From: Stratiolaelaps scimitus
Taxonomy: Eukaryota; Arthropoda; Arachnida; Mesostigmata; Laelapidae
Length of the DNA: 64,000 bases
NCBI GenBank assembly: GCA_019614645.1
Contig: JABWDB010000032.1
Location: 248,001 to 312,000 of the forward strand
Reading direction: 5' to 3'
A program made the position numbers and the translations under genes. A model generated the notes under the pieces. That model was not told the origin of the DNA. It worked only from the letters and a program-made list of their open reading frames with translations, and did not search any database. Position 1 is the stretch's first letter. Every line of letters begins with the position of its first letter. Shown one piece after another: positions 51,001 through 62,384 of the stretch.

Positions 51001-54000
51001 ATTAACTAAAAATAATGATAGTCTGTAGTTGATATAGTAGCTCAGGAAACTATCCGGGCCACGTGTACTTATTTTTTAGGCCTCTCGTAGTTGTCAATTA
51101 TTCCATAAATAGAGAAAGTAGATGATGATAAATAAATCCAAGAGATTCTCCAAAGTGTCTGACAGCAGGATTTCAACTTGAACATACATCCTCCATCCCT
51201 CCAGTTTAGCGGTCCAGGTCCGCTCACCGCCAGATCATCCAACAGCTGCGAGTCAGACTAACATAATATCAACCGTGTATGGTACTTACCAAGCTGACGT
51301 AATCGTTAGCCATCTCGTAATAGCGGAGCGCCTCCTCCGTGTCACCTTGACTCTCGAGGTATTGTGCCCACCATTTGACCAACTGTGAATCCTTGCTTTT
51401 GGCAATGTAGCTTTCAAGGGCGCGGACATCTTTTTCGACGAGCATACGCGGCACCTGTTGCAAGTGCGTATTCGACTTCTCATAGTACTGGATCGCTTCC
51501 TGAATTTTGTCCAACTCTTCTAGATGTTTGGCGTATCTGGAATAGAGAATTCAATAGCTAGTATATCGTGTATCGTGAACGCAGGGTCATATGCTGATGA
51601 TTGTATCGTGCGCTGGAAAAATTTCGACTTCAATTAATTTTGATCTTTTCTGCGACGATGCAACAATGACTTCTTAAGGAAAGATGGGGGTGGGGGAGAT
51701 ATCCAATTCGATGATTTCGGAGAAGATGTAAATCTTGAAATGCTAAAAATGGTAGCAATGAATCAGTCGTAGAAATAGGCTCTCGTCTCATTCTAGCTAG
51801 TTTCAAATGAAGGCCAAAAAGGACATTAGAAGTTTCACCTAGGAAAATACAAGAAATAAGTCGTCTCCACGTCGAGATTGCGTCGCAAATTGCAATCTGG
51901 CCTGAATCCAGGACATTTCGTGTAGTTTCGCGGCCTGAATGAGAAGGCTCAAAATAGGCTCGTCTTAGCACTATGTATAAGAACGCTTCGCCAACAATTC
52001 AGAGATCCGAGATTCAGACCCCGGACACCCTAGCACAACTCGTCAGCCATTCTAATTAGGCGTGTCTTATTTACGACAGCCTCGAACGAATGTAGTGTGA
52101 TTGGCAAAAGTGCAAGTGATTTATAAAGAGGAGCAGCCCATTGGCCTGGAAGCTGAGTCGGCCTAAAAATCTCAGACCTTCCGCATGTCGCAGTGTCAGT
52201 GAAGGATAGTAGTTTAAGCATTTATTATTGTTCAACTCGAGTAGATGTACACGGAAATTATCCCCAACAACTTAATCTTCTATATTAACAACGATTGTAT
52301 TTGAATACGAAATCATACTGAGGGTGCATCGAGTTTGGCCGACAGTGAACCTCTGAGCGGGTCAGGCATTTTCGAGATTGAAGATACGAGGAACGAGGAA
52401 CGACTACGAAATTGCAGCTCCTTTAATAAACCAATAAAGCTTTACCTTTACTATCAGAGAGGGTAACCCCATGTGAATGCCCCCGCCTATTTGGTACTAC
52501 CGAGCGCATTTGAAGGTTACGCTGTTGACTTGGACGGCGGCACTCGACATTTCCGCTTGAACTGAATTGTTCTACGCTACCGCGTGGGTGTACATTGAGG
52601 CTCTATACACTTTGAAGTGACGTAAATGATGGCAGTTATTGAAGAAAACCAATCTCGTGGTCTCCGCAATTGCCTTGAACGAACACGCTACTCTCAAGCC
52701 CTTGCTCGCATCCCGCACTGTGGAACGTTTTGTCTATGGGACCCCCTGTCTTTTATTGTTGTCATTGTTTGTCGCTGACGATGGATATATCGCCTCAATC
52801 TCTCATGATACAATTACCTTCCTCTGCTGGCTCTACGAATAGAGAATAAGGTAGATTTTAATTGAAGTCCGTGTACCAGTCGAATGTGTGAACTCTGCGG
52901 AAATAGAATAATTCCTATGCGTGATCCTTGGAGATCAAGGCGATCTTCGCAACCCATCAGGTGGCTGAGCAGTGGGTGGAACATTGTTCTTGTCGGACCA
53001 GCCGAGCAGTATCGTCTGGGTGTCTTTATCGACTTTCAGTGACCTTTTGACATGGGCACAACAATCAATGAGACCTTAACTCTGTACGGGGAAATCTATT
53101 TAGTTCACGTTGGAACTAGGAGACCAGGGGATAATTCCATTCCATTCATTTAATGTCAACGTATTGAACAACCGGGATCGCACATATGGATTAGGCCAGC
53201 GTCATTGGCACCCTCTCTGCTTCACTTAGAGCCTTGTCAAACATGATCTTGACAAAATTTATATTGTGTCCTCGAATCTACACTAATACCTTAATACTAA
53301 ATCATATATATATATATATATATATATATAGTCAAGATGAAGCGTCCGGTAAATGAAAGGGCGCATGGATACATGAGCGCAGGGCGACGGTCAAACCAAC
53401 GCGTCAGCGATTGCAGACCACGTAAGTGGTGAAAGCTAGCACGCCATGTGATGTACCATAAGCTGAGACGTTGATTACCGCCATAGGCTAATTTACATGA
53501 CGACTTACATGACAGCAGGAAGAAAAGACAAATCCAGGAGGGGTCGCGGAAAAGAAGTCAAGTATCGGGATGAAATACCCGCTCCATGAAACAGCAATTG
53601 GCAGGATTTGAACCTTTGAGCTGGGACATATATAGGCCAGGACTTGTCAATCGATTATCCCAGCTGTGCCGTAACCGCCTGAGTCATCAATGGTACACCC
53701 ATTCACCTACATGGGGAAAAGCATCTACCTAAGGAGCGATCCTCGGAAGATGCTATGTATAAAGATGTATAAAGATTACGATTTGAAAGGAGCTGGATAC
53801 AGTGTCAACGATTAAGAATCTAGGCCTAGATTCCTAGGCCTAGATTCCCTCGAAAAATTGCCTTCGTTCTCCTGAACCTGAATGTGACTCCTTGTGCCTT
53901 GTGGCGAGTATCACTTATTTCGGAATAGCTGACAGCAACTACAGCTCCACGATCTCGACCGTATATAGCCGCCCTACATATGACGCGCGGTCTAGGATTC

Positions 54001-57000
54001 CACGTCCCTCATCTGGACGTGCGGACACCGGTCTACGTGCTGTGCGAAACGCCGCCAATCATTGAGGAAATGTCACAACGGTTCAGCCAGTAGGAAACGA
54101 AGACATTCGCTCAGTTTCTACAGACAGTAGAGATACACGCAGAGAAAATGAGCAGGATCTACCTAGCGTTCGTCGAAGGAACACGAACAAATGGTGCTTC
54201 GAAGTGTAGCAGACTAGCTAGCCCCCGTGGTTCATGGGTTCCAAAATCGTTGCAGCTAGATCCGATAGAAGGACCTCGAATGGTATACCCCGTGGACCCC
54301 GACCCCCACCCCTGACCCCTGAGTAGCTTTTGAAGTTCGGGAAAGCATCTACAATTCCGACTGCGAAGTGGTCGTTCAAGCGCTCTTTAGGGGACCACAC
54401 CTGGTCGGTTCCTGGACTCCGGCCGGGAAGCACGAACTAGTCCTAGGAGACTAAAGCACTCGGCTACGGAACATTAGCAGGTGCAGATACACGACTTCGC
54501 TAGAGAACGAAGTAACGAAGCAAGCGCGAAGGCGCATCTAGGGAAGAGATCGACTTTTCACAGAGGGTGGTGGTGCTAAGAGCCCCCGGAGACGTTTTGC
54601 CATCCACGACAATCCCGCACTGGATCGGGGCCCACCTTCGATGGAGGTTCGAATGTCTCCAATGGTGTCCGTGTGTTTTGACGAAAATTTCCTCCTTTTC
54701 AAAAAAAAACTCGATACCAGACCTCGTCCCGCAGCCTGCGGGCATGGCGTGGTGGACAAGGTAGGCAGTACCAAAAAGGTTAGTTTTGTGGAGTCTGAGG
54801 TTCAAATCTGAGTGGAGTCATATTTACTTTTATGGGCAGTATCTCCGCAATAAGATTTGTTAAGTAGTAGTGGCAACTAATGTGGTCTGCGGCATAGCTA
54901 CCACTGTGCAGAAAGGAAGGCACCGTACACCCCCTGTATGCGTCATAAATACTGCATGTTTACATACACGGGGCTTTCTACAGACACCCTATTGATCACA
55001 GTAGTTGTTCACAGACGGGAAGTGCACAGAGGTCTTGAGAGATTGGGAGAGAAGGGAAGCAGCTGAGAGTCAGCTAACCACGTCATGTGCGTACGGTGAG
55101 GAGGATGTGTGGTGCTCGTGGCTGGGCTTGTACACATCTCACCACCGTTACTGAAGAATGCGCTAAGCGATACCGGGAAGGGTGGTGCTGTTGAACATCG
55201 TCAACAGTTCCATAAGGGGGGGCGGTCATGGTGTTGGCATGCATTAGCATGCCAACACCCCCCCTTTAAAAAAAAAAAAAAAAAAAAAAGACCTCGTCCC
55301 GCTGTTTCGTGACTTATTCAGATGAATGCAAGGCAGAGAGGCAATGCCATCGCCTTGCTCGGGACAATGTCGGCCTCAGCCCCGGTCCCCGCTGATCCCC
55401 CCCCCCAAATAATCCTTAGAAATAATTCCTAATTATTGTATGTTTGAATAAACGTTCCTATACAAGGCATGGTAACAGGAAAGTAATGACAACAGATTTG
55501 ATACAGGTTTGATACGAAGCTGTTAAATCTCTATGGTGAGGGCGTCGGGACGCCCGTGAGGGATCAGGCGTAACTCGTTCTCACAAGGAACAGGCAACTC
55601 CACTAATATATAAAATGTACCACAAGAGTTATTGGTCTGTCAAATGTCTAAGCGGTATCTTTCCGGGACCCAGGCGAAATTTAAAGATGGAGATTTTTAA
55701 TCAGAATATTCATTTGAACGATTCATACAATTGCCGACTCACTGGATCTGAGAACTAGAACTCTATCGCAGAAACCCTCTTATGGCCTTTTCGGCGAAGA
55801 CACTGATATGGATACAGCGTAACTATGTCAACAACATCAACATGAAAATCACATTCGGGACCTGTGTAACTTTTGCTTTTGGCTTTAATGTCACATGTTA
55901 CAAAACGAGGGAAATAACCCTACAGCGGTTATTTCTGCTTTGATAGTTCGTTCCTGGCAGCAGACACACAGAATCGGCGATGACACTCGAGCCTTTCCAG
56001 GCCAAAGTCGCGCCCCCGGTGGCCTGATGCCACATTCGTGTGCGTCCGCCCTGCAATCGGAGGCTCGAGCCCGTTGGTGCACTCACGGATTCGATCTCCC
56101 GACGCCGTCGCACACTTGCATTTTAAACGGGTTCTCCGTCTCATGGAGTACTGCCCCGAAAGCAGCTGTACCGTGGACTGAGTTAAATGTTTAACGCCGA
56201 GAGTAGTCAGCCCGGGAAACATTTGCTAACCTAAAGTTGCCAACTCATATTATTTACGAACAAATGATTCGCAGGTATGTGGTTAAACACATTCGCAAGT
56301 TGCCACGTAACGAATTGTAGATCGATAGAGCTAACTGCGTTTACACGTAAAATGGCCCAAAAGGGAAAACTAGTACGCGTATGCTGCAAATGACATCTTA
56401 GTGTCATTCTACCCCACGGCCTTAGGTTAAGTAAAGGTGAAAGTGTATTGGTTTATTAAACGAACCTGCAAACGGTTTGACTTGGCTATAAACAGCCGCC
56501 ATGCCGTCTAGGTATTCAAACCCTTCCCTACATGGAAATTAAGTTGTTAGAGTCAGGAGAGGTTCAATCATCTTAAATTGTATTTACGCACCGCTGCTAA
56601 TTTATTCCTTGTCATTTACGTCAATTGTATAAGCAGCCAGAAGGCCGAGTAGGATGTGTAGGATACAACGATGTGCACCCCTCACACCTAAAGGCTTTCA
56701 GGCTGACTCTCAGCCAACATTTAACATCCACGGTACAACTGCTTTTAGCATTGCTTCGTAAGACGGACAACCCCTTGAAAATGCAAGTGTGCAACGGCAG
56801 GAATCGAACCCGTGCACCTACGTCCGCCTCCTCCCATTGCAAGGCGCACACTAGTGCACCACCAGGCCACCACAGGGCTCGACAGACGCCTCATACTTAT
56901 ATGTATAAATAGATATACACTTACCTAAAATAGGTGTTCTTAAGGTTTATTCGACTCTTCCGTTCAGCTAGCTCGAGAGCCTCTTCCCAGCGATTTGAGT

Positions 57001-59888
57001 CACAAAGGAGCTTTATGAGCATCCGATTATCGCCATTCGTTTCCAGTAGATCCTTAGCTTCCTCGATCATTCCGAGGTAGATTGCCAGGGTAGCCACCTG
57101 ATGAGGAAATTTCATCAAATTATCTCTCAAACTTGTTGTTACGCCTAATTCAAATGATGGCGGGGGGGTGAATTGCATTTGTTATAATTAGTCTAGTGAC
57201 AGTTATTGTTATTGGATCGCATGTATCCTTGTCGATTAGGTTGGAAATAAAGTGATCTCTGTTTCCTTGCCCATTGCAGCTGTTTCTAATTTGTGGAGGA
57301 AGAGCAGCCTCGTCGATCACAGAATAATTTCCCCGATATTCTATTTGCTATTGGTTATGCCCGAGCTACGTTCACACTCCTCTCACGCCCGCAGGTTCGA
57401 GTTGTCCGACCGCGATCTGGTGACCGGATATGCACGTATCTAAGAGAGAACTTGAGCATTGGTTGAAAAATTGCAGTTTATTTAATAAATCAATAAACGT
57501 CTGGCTTTACCTTTAGGTTCTTAGTGGAACAATACCTGCTATACTCACTTGTAGATCAATGTCCTCAGGATATTTGGCCTGCACCTGTCGTAGGGCCATG
57601 GCCGCCGAGACCTTTTTCATTTTGCCGAGACAAACAGGTGCCACATCCAGCCGTTTATTCTTAACACACATTCGGGCCATGTTCTCCCAGACAGATTCGT
57701 TCTTTATGCTTCGGATAGCCGAGAAGGCCTCATCCATATTGCCAATAGTGAGGAAGAAGCTCAGCTTGAGTATGGCCTCCCGTGTCTCCCGGTCGCAGGA
57801 CTCCACGCCGGCAAAGTCGCGCATACTTTGACGATACGCGTGCTTCGCGTAGGCGAGCTTTTCCGGGCCGATTACGCCTACGGTAGGCCCACTACTAGCA
57901 CTACTCGAAACTAGATAAAAGTACGGTACATGTATTCCTATTAGGGAAAACTTCTCCCGGTCAAACGGTACGGTGTCCTGCACGACCAGGCCGAAGTCTG
58001 CCGTCACAAAGACGATGGCGATGACAGCTTCAGGACTGGCCATATTGCTGTCCTCAAGATGGCACTCAATGACCAACAAGCGCGGGTCCTCGGCGTCCCA
58101 AAGGTGATTCACCGGGATTCGACCAGTCATATCCATGTACATTCGGTTACGATCACCCTCGCCCGAGGGTTTAGTGAAATCTAAACAGGAGACGTCATCT
58201 TCCTCGATATCCCACACATATACAAGTGGAAGCTTACGGCCCCCACCTGTTGACGACACAATGGCGCTTACTTTAGTTCCATTGGCATTGCATCGAACGC
58301 TGTGCAGCTTCGAGCGTTCAGGAATGAGTAAGGACTTCGGGCCTGCGTGCGACGTGATCTCTTTTCGTCCTGCGATGTCCCACATGCGGATGAAGCCTTT
58401 GCTGCTGCCAACAGCCATGAAGAAGCCCGCCACATCGATCGAAACAATAGGCCCTTCGTCCTGTTGCGCTACAATGGTCTGCTTGAGAACACCTTGAAAC
58501 GATCGAACCTCAATCTGTCCATCTTGAATGACAAACGCATTCTGGTCGTGCAGCGAAACCAGAATTGACGTGGTGTTCATGGCTCCTAGAAATCTCGCTG
58601 TTCGCGTCGCTTGCTGAAGTTCGTAGAAGAGGAGGCGTTTCCGATTCGACACGGCGACGACCTCTCGGCCAACGAAGAGCGCTCGGATTGGCACTTCGGT
58701 TTCGAGTTTGATATGGGCGGACATTTGGATAAGGTCAATGAAAGCCTTCCGAGCGCTCGTCTGCAGCGCGAGTAATTGGCTTGAATACGCCAGAGCTGCT
58801 CGCTGCTCCCTGAAGACGGTGACTTCCTGCGCGACGGCGCTGATGATGCCGCAGGCAGAGCAGACCCCGAGGGTGCGAAGATTTCCGTTCACTTTCAGCT
58901 CGTACGGGGCCGCATTTCGTTCCTCGGCTTCTTCAGCGGTGGACGGGCTCGTCCAGATGAAGATTCTGCCATTGGTCGTGCCTGCGGCTACGCGATCGCC
59001 TCCCGCGTCAACTGCCAGAGCCACGAAGAACTCACTTCCATTCTCCGAGCTCACCTGAAGATTGGCGTTGTCATTGGTGCGCAGGTTGACCAAACGCAGG
59101 CTCGTATCGCCGGCAGCGACGACAAGGACACCCATAACTAGCCACTCAATACGCGCACGATAACCTGAGCCAGCGAGCTTGACGCGGCTTATCTGCTCCA
59201 GGCCATCTTGTTCCGTGTGGCGAAACTGGGACACGACGAGGTTGTCGGTCACTGTCACAAGCGTATGATTGTCGCTGTTATACAGCAAGCGTATGATATT
59301 ACCGTCTACGCGGAGCAAGTCGTGACACTGGCCGGTATCGGTGACCGTGAACAGCATGCCGGATTCGGTGGCGATGAAGAAATCCTTTGCGTTTGGCCTG
59401 AACGCAAGATCGACGAGGGCCTCCCGGATCTCATGATAGAACAGCTGTTCCCCGACGTTGTCCTGCAGCTGCCAGCCGATGCAGGACCCCGAGGCGTCGG
59501 CCGATACGACTCTGACAGGGGTGCATGCGCTCCACTCAATGAACGACACGGAGTGCTTATGTTGAACGGACTGGGGGATCGTACCGCCCATTGGGGTCCA
59601 TATCGTCACCTCGCCGTTCTCCCAGCCAACGACGAGACACCGTTCCGACGGGTGCCATGACAGACAGTGCGGTTGGGCGGACTCATGTTCGTAGTCGTCT
59701 AACGAGCGAGTACTGTCACTCTCGAGTGAGTACTCGACAACGCGTACTAATCCACCTTGACTTTTGGCGTAGCCGACAGCAAGCAGCGGGTAGCGAGAAT
59801 GCCACACGGCATCTGAGGGGGTCACCTCCGCCGGGTGCTCCGAATCTTCGAAGCTCAGCACCACATCGAGATACACTGAGCCGGACAT
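42913..59888 (-). CDS. IFT140: IFT140, intraflagellar transport complex A subunit
   Basis: Core subunit of IFT-A, which drives retrograde transport in cilia. In arthropods this means ciliated sensory neurons. Nine exons: 57549-59888, 56925-57097, 51290-51536, 47080-47223, 45831-45992, 44970-45395, 44283-44541, 43347-43557, 42913-43126; 4176 nt, 1391 aa (human 1462), phases consistent. The 780-codon first exon carries the WD40 propellers (SWHPSERCLVVGWENGEVTI, FMAVGSSKGFIRMWDIAGR). Its end, ESVWENMARMCVKNKRLDVA, is almost the human sequence. The TPR half follows: VPRMLVEKDVRALESYIAK, VKWWAQYLESQGDTEEALRY, DNAMDDQLFYLAI, SFYLAAKKYTEAGDNQSAMR, EIVEYQNYETALSALNEAYK, GDIYAFIVEHYVNNGQMR. ATG 59888 is the first ATG in frame. 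Introns of 4-5 kb are filled with SINEs. A candidate RFX X-box lies about 460 bp upstream. Confidence 0.97.
43815..43905 (+). repeat. SINE family B, 5' fragment
   Basis: In IFT140 intron 7: CCCGGTGGTGCCTTGTGTGT, TGTAGGTGCACACATGGGTT and box B GGGTTCGCTCCCC. The 3' half is absent. Confidence 0.65.
46193..46265 (-). repeat. Short retroposon, family C
   Basis: In IFT140 intron 4, minus strand: AATACCTAAAAGTTAAGCGC, CTGTCAGATAGGGG, and the hairpin CGCTGAGGGTCAGCTCG followed by AAAAAGC. Confidence 0.75.
46558..46650 (+). repeat. SINE family B, 3' half
   Basis: In IFT140 intron 4: GGGGTTGTCCGTTCTATGG, GGCCTAAAGCAGTTGTAGC, TGAGTTAAATGTTTC. The 99-codon open frame that starts in it has no family match I can see. 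Confidence 0.65.
47885..48045. repeat. TA/GT microsatellites flanking a SINE B fragment
   Basis: TA runs at 47896-47917 and 48003-48032, the second followed by GTGTGTGTGTG. The piece between (47925-47970) is a minus-strand family B 3' end (CCTCACAGCCTAAAACATTT, TCCACGGTACAGCTGCT). IFT140 intron 3. Confidence 0.7.
49910..50105 (+). repeat. tRNA-derived SINE, family B (near full length)
   Basis: In IFT140 intron 3: head GATGGCCTGGGGAGTGCATT, box B CGTTCGATCCCCCG, TTGCATTTAACAGG, and the 3' end GAATAGTCAGCCCGGAGAAA. Confidence 0.8.
50523..50612 (-). repeat. SINE family B, 3' fragment
   Basis: Minus-strand fragment in IFT140 intron 3: CAGGCTAACTCCTCAGCC, AACATTTAACGTCCACGGTA, GCTTCGTAAGACGGACC. 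Confidence 0.7.
51160..51242 (-). repeat. tRNA-like element, family D
   Basis: Minus strand: TGGCGGTGAGCGGACCTGGA (box A region) and GTTGAAATCCTGCTG (box B). It ends about 50 bp from the IFT140 exon 51290-51536. Confidence 0.55.
52408..52451 (+). repeat. SINE family A, 3' tail
   Basis: Only the 3' end remains: AAATTGCAGCTCCTTTAATA then AACCAATAAAGCTTTACC. It lies in IFT140 intron 2. Confidence 0.75.
53590..53690 (-). repeat. tRNA-like element, family D
   Basis: Minus strand: TCAGGCGGTTACGGCACAGC at the head, later box B AGGTTCAAATCCTGCC. It resembles 38770-38852. Confidence 0.5.
53915..54215 (+). pseudogene. Possible decayed coding sequence in IFT140 intron 2
   Basis: One plus-strand frame reads protein-like on both sides of a single TAG at 54092: LGFHVPHLDVRTPVYVLC, then PPIIEEMSQRFSQ before it, and TFAQFLQTVEIHAEKMSRIY after it. 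It could be a mutated transposon frame or gene fragment. No family is recognised and no terminal repeats were found. Confidence 0.3.
54719..54830 (+). repeat. tRNA-like retroposon
   Basis: Box A-like GGCATGGCGTGGTGGACAAG and box B GAGGTTCAAATCTGAG. An A run followed by GACCTCGTCCCGC precedes it; the same phrase follows the A run at 55269-55289, so the two loci share a repeat boundary. Confidence 0.5.
55213..55289. repeat. Strong hairpin followed by poly(A)
   Basis: GGTGTTGGCATGC (55230-55242), loop ATTA, and its exact complement GCATGCCAACACC (55247-55259). Outside, G7 on the left and the C run on the right can extend the stem across a short bulge. About 21 A follow. Confidence 0.9.
56010..56218 (+). 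repeat. tRNA-derived SINE, family B (full length)
   Basis: One of the best copies: GGTGGCCTGATGCCACATTC, GCCCTGCAATCGGAGGCTCG, box B GGATTCGATCTCCCG, TTGCATTTTAAACGGG, TGTACCGTGGACTGAGTTAA and the end GTAGTCAGCCCGGGAAAC. IFT140 intron 2. Confidence 0.85.
56430..56500 (-). repeat. SINE family A, 3' fragment
   Basis: Minus-strand tail and part of the body (GTAAAGGTGAAAGTGTATTG then GTTTATTAAACGAACCTGC). Confidence 0.65.
56690..56885 (-). repeat. tRNA-derived SINE, family B (full length)
   Basis: Minus-strand copy with an intact 3' hairpin (CAGGCTGACTCTCAGCC), box B GGGTTCGATTCCTGCC and head GGTGGCCTGGTGGTGCACTA. It lies about 40 bp before the IFT140 exon 56925-57097. Confidence 0.85.
57380..57513 (+). 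repeat. SINE family A, 5'-truncated
   Basis: Box B GCAGGTTCGAGTTG, TATCTAAGAGAGAACTTGAG and the tail TTTAATAAATCAATAAACG...CTTTACCTTTA. It ends 36 bp from IFT140 exon 1. Confidence 0.75.
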
Positions 59889-60343
59889 CGCCAGCCTTAT
59901 CGTATGCCGCACAGTAAAAAGAAGCCGCACAGTAAATCAAACAACTCTCTCAGATAACAAAGCACTGACAAATCCGAGAGTGTCGTCACGGAAGAGTCAT
60001 TAGATGCAACGCCCCATAGAAATCAAGGCCGCGAATGACCTCACGGTCCCTTGTCCCAAGCACAGGATGGCCCTTCTTCGAAATGCAAGCCACAACGCTG
60101 GTCGATACATGGAGTGGTGCGAGAGCGAGCCCTTACCAATAGCAAATGTCTAGATAAACCAAAATCGACACAGGGGGCATTGTGGGTGTTCTGTTGGCAC
60201 ACTATGCGCGTTGAGCTCGAGATCACCGGGGGGGGCGAGGGGGGGGTCAGGCGAGCGTCTGGTGGTAAGCGATCACATACGAGAGTGAGGGGACAGACGC
60301 CAGTGAGGGACTGTGTTGACTGTTATTGTGCGCGCTTACGAGG

Positions 60344-60357
60344 GTTGCCATGGTGGC
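60344..60357 (-). promoter_or_regulatory. Candidate RFX X-box upstream of IFT140
   Basis: Minus strand GCCACCATGGCAAC. Against the X-box consensus GTNRCC, two-base spacer, RGYAAC, the second half is perfect and the first half differs at one base. It lies about 460 bp upstream of the IFT140 ATG. IFT genes are classic RFX/DAF-19 targets, so position and sequence fit, but a 14-bp near-match alone is weak. Confidence 0.45.
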
Positions 60358-61197
60358 GCTCACGGCCGGCGGACGACGAGCCACGGAACCGCGCTGGGAT
60401 AAACTAGCTTTTGGCTGTTTCAATTTCAAACAGTATTTAAAAAAAAAAAGCACTGCAACGAATGATTAGTGCTAATGAATGACTGTGTCCATGCTATTTA
60501 AGCGCGAGCCAGTAGTGGAAGACTGGTCGAGGTCGAGGGCCAGATTTCAAATGTCATCGTAGATTGCAGAATTGATTCGAGAATACAATTTGAATGAGTT
60601 TCAGCGTTATCATTTCGGGGTTACGTTGGCGACCAGCGGCGAAACGCTGGCCACCAGGTTATTTGACATCGTGTTGATTATTTGTAGACTATTCTTACAG
60701 AATTAATATATATAATTATAAGCAGCTACACAATGATATATAAGTCGATGTATTTCGTGAGAGTTAACAATGCTTGAGTCACATTTATTATAATGCATCA
60801 TATAAAAAAAAATTGACTTGTCTGACTGGTATCGAAGATTTTGACGAACAAATTCAACACGGCAAATTATCACGCACGGGGTGTTCGATCATTAATCACT
60901 ATGCGGGAGAAGCGTGTCTGTATCCACCAACGAAATTAGTGTCCATATTACCTTTCAGTGAAGGCTGACCCACCCCGTGCCATCAGATACTGTATCCCAT
61001 TTAGCATCATCGTGCTCATCGAATGTTCTTTAGAGGGATATCGTTTCTCGTTAGGCTCTTAGTTGCCATCGATCTCCTGATATTAAAATTTGGCTTGATT
61101 CGTAATCGCCCCGTGTTTGTCTCTCGTGAGATCCCCACACTCTACACAACGATGTTGTCTTCTCCATGAAGGTAAAAACAGAAGTCTCATCTTACCA

Positions 61198-61336
61198 GCG
61201 CGGTGGCTTGGGCGGCTAAGTCTCTGGCTACCAGAAGCCAGAGGGTGCACGTTTGAGCCCCGCTGTGTGACATATAAAAGAGCATAAGCATTGTAAAATT
61301 GCAGCTCCTTTAATAAACCAATATACCTTTACCTTA
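61198..61336 (+). repeat. tRNA-derived SINE, family A (full length)
   Basis: GCGCGGTGGCTTGGGCGGCT (box A), CTGGCTACCAGAAGCCAG arm, box B ACGTTTGAGCCCCG, GACATATAAAAGAGCATAAG, TTTAATAAACCAATATACC plus TTTACCTTA. Confidence 0.85.
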
Positions 61337-61479
61337 GCATATGTTCAACATTATGCACATGCTCAAATGTGCAGGAGAACAATGCATGTTAACCCCCCGA
61401 AGTCGGGGGGAACTTGCCACATGAATCACTACGCATCTAGCCGAAATATTAACTCCGCGACCAATTTCTGCAGTGCGAT

Positions 61480-61880
61480 GCCCTCTGTTGCCGAGTTGCT
61501 CTCGGCCACGATTGGCCACCGTGGGCCTCGGCCCGATCCGCGGCAGAGTAACTCTGCCAAAGCGCATCGCAGTACCCGACAACCTCTCTCACCCCGCCGC
61601 CCCGGGGAGTGGGGTCCGCTCGAAGGGAATGACAGTCGAACGACGGAGTCCCACTTGGGAGCTTTGCAACAATGAACAACGCGCACGACGGGCTCGAAGC
61701 AGCCACGGGGGCCACGGGGGCCACGGGGGCCGGGAGCCATGCGATGAAGATACGGAGTCTGGCCACCTGCCCCGGTAACATCAAAGTGTACTCAACTATC
61801 CGCAGGGAGTTGCCCATCTCTGCGTCTCTCGGCCAACGTTCCCGACGAGGTTCGGCTGCCGTTGAAGACCCCGCGCCTGA
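61480..61880. other. GC-rich patch with GGGGGCCAC repeats
   Basis: CpG-rich sequence with three GGGGGCCAC units at about 61708-61734. Frames across it give short Gly-Ala-Thr or Pro-Val-Ala runs that look collagen-like only because of the repeat. It may be a promoter or first exon of a gene beyond the window. Confidence 0.3.
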
Positions 61881-62384
61881 TCCAGCGTTGCCTTTTTCAA
61901 GTTAGAACAGCCCTATAGTGTTCTACAACGAATGGGGGCTGAATCTGACGGTGCTCAGAGGGCCAATAACCTTGCATCGTTCCACCTATCCCGAAGGATT
62001 CATCCATTGTTCCATCGTAGTAACGCATAGCTTACGTTTGCATTTCAAGCCGGACAATGATTACTCCTATGCTGACATCTTGATTCGCCTTTTTTTTCTT
62101 CCTGTCGCCAGTATTTGGTGACATTGACACAAGCTCTCAGAAACGGTCGACTTCTAAAAGCGCGTTCGAGCGAATGTTTCCCAGAAGCGAAATGGCTGCA
62201 TCCGGATCAGGATTCGGAGTGGACCAGACCACCAAAAGGGGGAACTAAAAATTCACGTATGTACTAACTCTGAGTAGTAGTAGTAGTAGTATAGTCGCTC
62301 GATATTTCGCCTTCAAAATACGGCGTTTTCAATCGATTATCCGCTGATTAATCGAAGGAAATTACACTACATTTTTCATGGTCT

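Noticed and set aside
61672..61905. Collagen-like Gly-Ala-Thr frame
   Set aside because: The repeat is only three units of GGGGGCCAC and both strands give similar low-complexity peptides.
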